Assembly: GCA_035641315.1 (NCBI GenBank)
Contig: DASQUK010000241.1
Coordinates: forward strand, 1-35,643
Source of the DNA: DASQUK01 sp035641315
GTDB taxonomy: Bacteria; Actinomycetota; Acidimicrobiia; Acidimicrobiales; VFJN01
DNA length: 35,643 nt
Direction: 5' to 3'
Part shown: in pieces, positions 32,789 to 35,643 of the stretch
How positions within the stretch are numbered: the stretch's first letter is position 1
How the letters are laid out: every line of letters begins with the position of its first letter
The notes under the pieces: generated by a model
What the model was told of the DNA's origin: nothing
Database searches by the model: none
The model's input: only the letters and a program-made list of their open reading frames with translations
Position numbers and translations under genes: made by a program

Positions 32789-33484
32789 ATGGTCATGACG
32801 CGGCCGGGCAACGGTGCCCACGTACCGTCGGGCACGCCCGGCACGGCGGCGCGCCGCACGATCGGCCCGCGGCCCGGGTTGCCGGGCGCCCGCGCCATCG
32901 TCGGCGGGCTACTCATCGCCGTTGCCGGCGTCTGCACGTTCGTGGCATGGCAGCAGGCCACCGGCACTGCCGGCCGGGCCTATGCCGTCGCCGCCCGACC
33001 GATCCACCCGGGCGAGTCGCTCACGGCCGATGACATCCGCTTGGAGCCGCTCGAGCTGCCCGAGGGCCTGTCGGCGGCGGCGTTCACGGACGGCGCGGGC
33101 ATCGAGGGGCGGGCGGCGCTGGGGCCCATCGGCGAGGGCGAGCTGGTGCAGCGGAGCCAGGTGAGCGACGTGGCCGCAGCGGGGCCCGCGGCCGAGCTGT
33201 CGTTCTCGATCGAGCGTGACCGGGCCGTCGACGGCCGGCTGCGCGCCGGCGACCTGGTCGACGTGTTCGTGACGGACGACGAGCGCACGACCGCCGTCGC
33301 GGAGGGCATCCAGATCGTGGACGTGGGCGAGCGCGGCGACGGCTCGTTCAGCACCACCGGGGAGCTGACCGTCACGGTCGCCATCACCGATCCCTCGCTG
33401 CGGGAGGCGCTCATCCAGGCGGTCAGGGTGGGCGAGGTCACGCTGGTCCGCAGCACGCACCTGTCCGCTGGCGGCGACGGCTGA
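32789..33484 (+). CDS. cpaB: CpaB-like Tad pilus assembly protein (SAF domain)
   Basis: 231 residues: cytosolic basic N-terminus, one transmembrane helix (~35-55, IVGGLLIAVAGVCTFVAW), a SAF domain (RAYAVAARPIHPGESLTADDIRLEPLELP, then GRAALGPIGEGELV) and an RcpC-type region (GRLRAGDLVDVFVTDDERTTAVAEGIQIVDVGERG ... VTVAITDP). CpaB/RcpC is a periplasmic or outside component of Tad pilus assembly. ATG 32789 or 32795 could both start. Its stop shares one base with the cpaE ATG (TGATG). Confidence 0.85.
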   Translation: MVMTRPGNGAHVPSGTPGTAARRTIGPRPGLPGARAIVGGLLIAVAGVCTFVAWQQATGTAGRAYAVAARPIHPGESLTADDIRLEPLELPEGLSAAAFTDGAGIEGRAALGPIGEGELVQRSQVSDVAAAGPAAELSFSIERDRAVDGRLRAGDLVDVFVTDDERTTAVAEGIQIVDVGERGDGSFSTTGELTVTVAITDPSLREALIQAVRVGEVTLVRSTHLSAGGDG

Positions 33485-34818
33485 TGGCCGCCGACCGCTA
33501 CGTGGTGCTGGGCCTGGCCCGGGGGCGGGCGGCCTGGTTCGGCGAGGTCGCCCGCTGGGCCACCGCCGCGGCGCTGCCGATCGACTTCGTCAAGGCCATG
33601 TCGGCCGAGGAGGTGCGGACCCGGCTGCGCTCGGGGCGGCCGTTCTCGGCGCTGCTGGTGGACGGAGGACTGCCGGCGCTCGACCGCGACCTCGTCGAGC
33701 TGGCTGGCCAGCAGCGCTGCGCCGTCATCGCCGTGGACGACGGGCGGTCCCCCCGGGCGTGGCGGGAGCTGGGGGTCGCCGCCGTGCTGCCCGCCGAGGT
33801 GGAGCGCAGCGTGCTGCTCGACGCGTTGCGGGCCGTGGCGCAGCCCATAGCCCGCAGCGACGACCTGCCCGTACCTCCCGACCCGGTGGCGCCGGCGCCC
33901 GTCCGCTGGCGGGGCCGCTCGGTGGCGGTGACGGGGTCGGGCGGCGTGGGTCGCTCGACGCTGGCGATGGCGCTCGCGGCCGGGCTGGCCGCCGACCCCC
34001 GGGATCATGGGCTGGTGGTGCTGGCCGACCTGGCCCTCCACGCTCAGCAGGCGCTGCTCCACGACGCCGGTGACGTGGTGCCCGGCGTCGTGGAACTGGC
34101 CGAGGGGCACCGGGGCGCGGCGCTCGACCCCGCAGCCGTGCGGGGGCTGTGCTTCTCGATGCCCGCACGCGGCTACGACCTGCTGCTGGGGTTGCGCCGC
34201 CAGCGCGACTGGACCGCCCTGCGGCCCCGGGCGGTGGCCGTTGCCCTCGACGGGCTACGGCGGGCCTACCGGGTGGTGGTGAGCGACGTCGATGCCGACG
34301 TGGAGGGCGAGGCCGAGTGCGGCTCGGTCGACGTCGAGGAGCGCAACGTGCTGGCCCGCACGGCGTTGCGGGACGCCGAGATCGTGATGGCGGTGGGGCA
34401 CCCGGGACTGGCCGGGCTGCACGCACAGCTGCGGGTCGTGCGCGACCTGATCGAGCTCGGCATCCCCGGCGACCGGATCGTGCCGGTCGTCAACCGGGCG
34501 CCGCGCAATTCCCGCCAACGGGCCGAGCTGGGCGCCACGCTGGCACGCCTGCTGGCGGCAACGTGTCCCGGGGTGACGCTGGCTTCGACGCCGGTCTTCG
34601 TCCCCGAGCGGCGCCGGCTCGACGAACTGCTGCGCGACGGCGCCGCCTTGCCGCCCCAGGTCGTCCATCCCGTCACGGGCGCCGTCCGGGCCCTGCTGGA
34701 CCGCAGGCCCGAACCGCCCCCGCCGCCTCTGGCGCCGGAGCCGGTGGCGGTCGTGCCAGGCTCGCTCGGCAGCTGGGCGGTCGACGCCGATGCGGCCGGG
34801 GACGAGGGGCGACCGTGA
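33484..34818 (+). CDS. cpaE: CpaE-like Tad pilus assembly ATPase with atypical P-loop
   Basis: 444 residues. N-terminal pseudo-receiver (1-120, with LLVDGG and VIAVDD), then a MinD/ParA-like ATPase (141-415). The P-loop is TGSGGVGRST (150-159), where deviant Walker A normally has KGGxGK(S/T): both signature lysines are replaced by Ser and Arg. A MinD-type VVSDVDAD stretch and EIVMAVGHPG follow. In Caulobacter CpaE places the Tad machinery at a pole. A Pro-rich tail follows the ATPase. Start ATG 33484 in TGATG overlap with cpaB; stop overlaps cpaF GTGA. Role by synteny; ATP hydrolysis is doubtful. Confidence 0.84.
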   Translation: MAADRYVVLGLARGRAAWFGEVARWATAAALPIDFVKAMSAEEVRTRLRSGRPFSALLVDGGLPALDRDLVELAGQQRCAVIAVDDGRSPRAWRELGVAAVLPAEVERSVLLDALRAVAQPIARSDDLPVPPDPVAPAPVRWRGRSVAVTGSGGVGRSTLAMALAAGLAADPRDHGLVVLADLALHAQQALLHDAGDVVPGVVELAEGHRGAALDPAAVRGLCFSMPARGYDLLLGLRRQRDWTALRPRAVAVALDGLRRAYRVVVSDVDADVEGEAECGSVDVEERNVLARTALRDAEIVMAVGHPGLAGLHAQLRVVRDLIELGIPGDRIVPVVNRAPRNSRQRAELGATLARLLAATCPGVTLASTPVFVPERRRLDELLRDGAALPPQVVHPVTGAVRALLDRRPEPPPPPLAPEPVAVVPGSLGSWAVDADAAGDEGRP

Positions 34819-35643
34819 ACTCGCCGCTGGTCGAGATCGAACGCCTGGTCCAGGAGCGGGCCAAGGACATCTCGCTGGAGATGTCGTCCCCCGCCGGCGA
34901 GGCCAAGCTCCGGGCGCTGATCGCCGAGGAGGTGACGCGCTGGGGCGACGACCACCGCCGGGGCCGCCGCCCGTTCGCGCTGGCCGATCCGGATCGGGTA
35001 GCCGAGCGCGTCTTCCGCAACCTGGCCCGCTACGGCCCGATCACGCCGCTGCTCGAGGACGACGATGTGTGGGAGATCATGGTCAACGACCCGGAGACCG
35101 TGTTCGTGCGGCGTCATCGGGGGCCGTCCGGGTACCACGACGAGGTCTTCCACGATGACGAGCACGTCGTGCGCACGCTGACCAAGCTGCTCGACGACGC
35201 GTCCAGCGCCCACCGCAAGCTCGATCCGGCCGACGGCCTGCAGGACGCTCAGCTCGACGACGGTGCCCGGGTGCACATCGTCCACGGCGACGTGGCCCGG
35301 GGCGGGCACGTGCTGGTGAACATCCGCAAGTTCACCGGGATCCCGTTCGCGTCTCTGGGGGAGCTCGTCGAGCGCCGGATGCTCACCGCGCAGGTGGCGG
35401 CGGTCCTGCGGGCGTGCGTCCAGGCCCGGCTGTCGATCGTGTTCGCCGGCCACCCGGGCGCCGGCAAGACGACGCTGCTGACGTGCACGGCCGCCGAGCT
35501 GGACCCGGCGCTGCGCGTCGTGGTGGCGGAGGAGGTGTTCGAGGCGGACATACCCCTGCCCAACGTCGCGCACATGCAGACCAGGGCCGCCCGGGTCGAC
35601 CGCGAGGCGGTCGACCTGCGGCGGCTGGTGGCGGGCTTTCTGC
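34815..35643 (+). CDS. cpaF: CpaF/TadA secretion ATPase (3' partial)
   Basis: Traffic ATPase that powers Tad pilus assembly. 276 residues are visible before the window ends; full-length relatives are ~450. Starts at GTG in a GTGA overlap with cpaE. N-terminal helical part, then RYGPITPLLEDDDVWEIMVNDPETVFV and DGARVHIVHGDVARGGHVLVNIRKF, and Walker A AGHPGAGKTT (Lys218). The Walker B and His box lie beyond the edge. TadA/CpaF makes a hexamer on the membrane with TadB/TadC. Neighbouring tadB and tadC genes are expected downstream. Confidence 0.93.
   Translation, partial: MNSPLVEIERLVQERAKDISLEMSSPAGEAKLRALIAEEVTRWGDDHRRGRRPFALADPDRVAERVFRNLARYGPITPLLEDDDVWEIMVNDPETVFVRRHRGPSGYHDEVFHDDEHVVRTLTKLLDDASSAHRKLDPADGLQDAQLDDGARVHIVHGDVARGGHVLVNIRKFTGIPFASLGELVERRMLTAQVAAVLRACVQARLSIVFAGHPGAGKTTLLTCTAAELDPALRVVVAEEVFEADIPLPNVAHMQTRAARVDREAVDLRRLVAGFL

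Overview
The window is a GC-rich, gene-dense actinobacterial chromosome segment. I infer a member of Acidimicrobiia or a close relative. The basis is the mix of a BldD-type regulator, an F420-dependent luciferase-like oxidoreductase, a FadD-type acyl-AMP ligase, a PAC2 protein and Tad pilus genes, together with the high GC, frequent GTG starts and apparent leaderless promoters. No 16S rRNA is present, so the lineage is unproven. There are no insertion sequences, prophage or CRISPR; one tRNA is present. Both ends cut genes (an LCP/LytR_C protein at the left, a CpaF ATPase at the right).

Layout. 1-4.7 kb: degenerate LCP protein and rsfS (+), tRNA-Ala(GGC) and leuS (-). 4.8-9.6 kb: acyl-AMP ligase (+) facing a minus-strand series of LLM oxidoreductase, PAC2 protein and APH-like phosphotransferase. 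9.7-15.1 kb: plus-strand run of a CnoX-like thioredoxin, a small HExxH protein, comEA, comEC, an unrecognised dihydropteroate-synthase-like protein and holA, closed by a hairpin against convergent rpsT. 15.7-20.5 kb: lepA, hrcA (CIRCE-like operator), dnaJ and rsmE. 20.7-23.8 kb: bldD, hemW-like radical SAM gene and a fused AccD/AccA-type carboxyltransferase. 23.8-30.1 kb (-): phoH, ybeY, a CorC/CNNM protein, and TadE- and TadG-like proteins, all joined by start/stop overlaps; then a pseudokinase and a LysM protein, also overlapping. 30.1-31.6 kb: a lipoprotein and two uncharacterised small genes. 31.6-35.6 kb: CmoB-like methyltransferase, an excisionase-type HTH gene and, divergent from it, cpaB-cpaE-cpaF.

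How it fits together. Three themes recur: translation and ribosome biology (rsfS, tRNA-Ala, leuS, rpsT, lepA, rsmE, ybeY, phoH), protein quality control (CnoX-like, hrcA, dnaJ), and the cell surface with DNA uptake (comEA/comEC, Tad pilus genes in two separated pieces, LysM, pseudokinase, LCP). Tad pili and ComEA/ComEC could together serve adhesion and transformation; this is inference.

The most unusual points are: (a) an uncharacterised protein made of two tandem copies of an LSm/SH3-like unit; (b) a pseudokinase with an outside FG-GAP-like domain, overlapping a LysM gene; (c) a ComEC whose C-terminal metallo-beta-lactamase-like domain has lost its metal motif; (d) a CpaE whose P-loop lacks both signature lysines; (e) perfect inverted repeats around the promoters of phoH and the thioredoxin gene; (f) a repeated intergenic element with a covarying hairpin on both sides of the rpsT/lepA promoters; and (g) many TANNNT boxes 6-10 nt before start codons, implying leaderless mRNAs, including one that points to an ATC codon for hemW.
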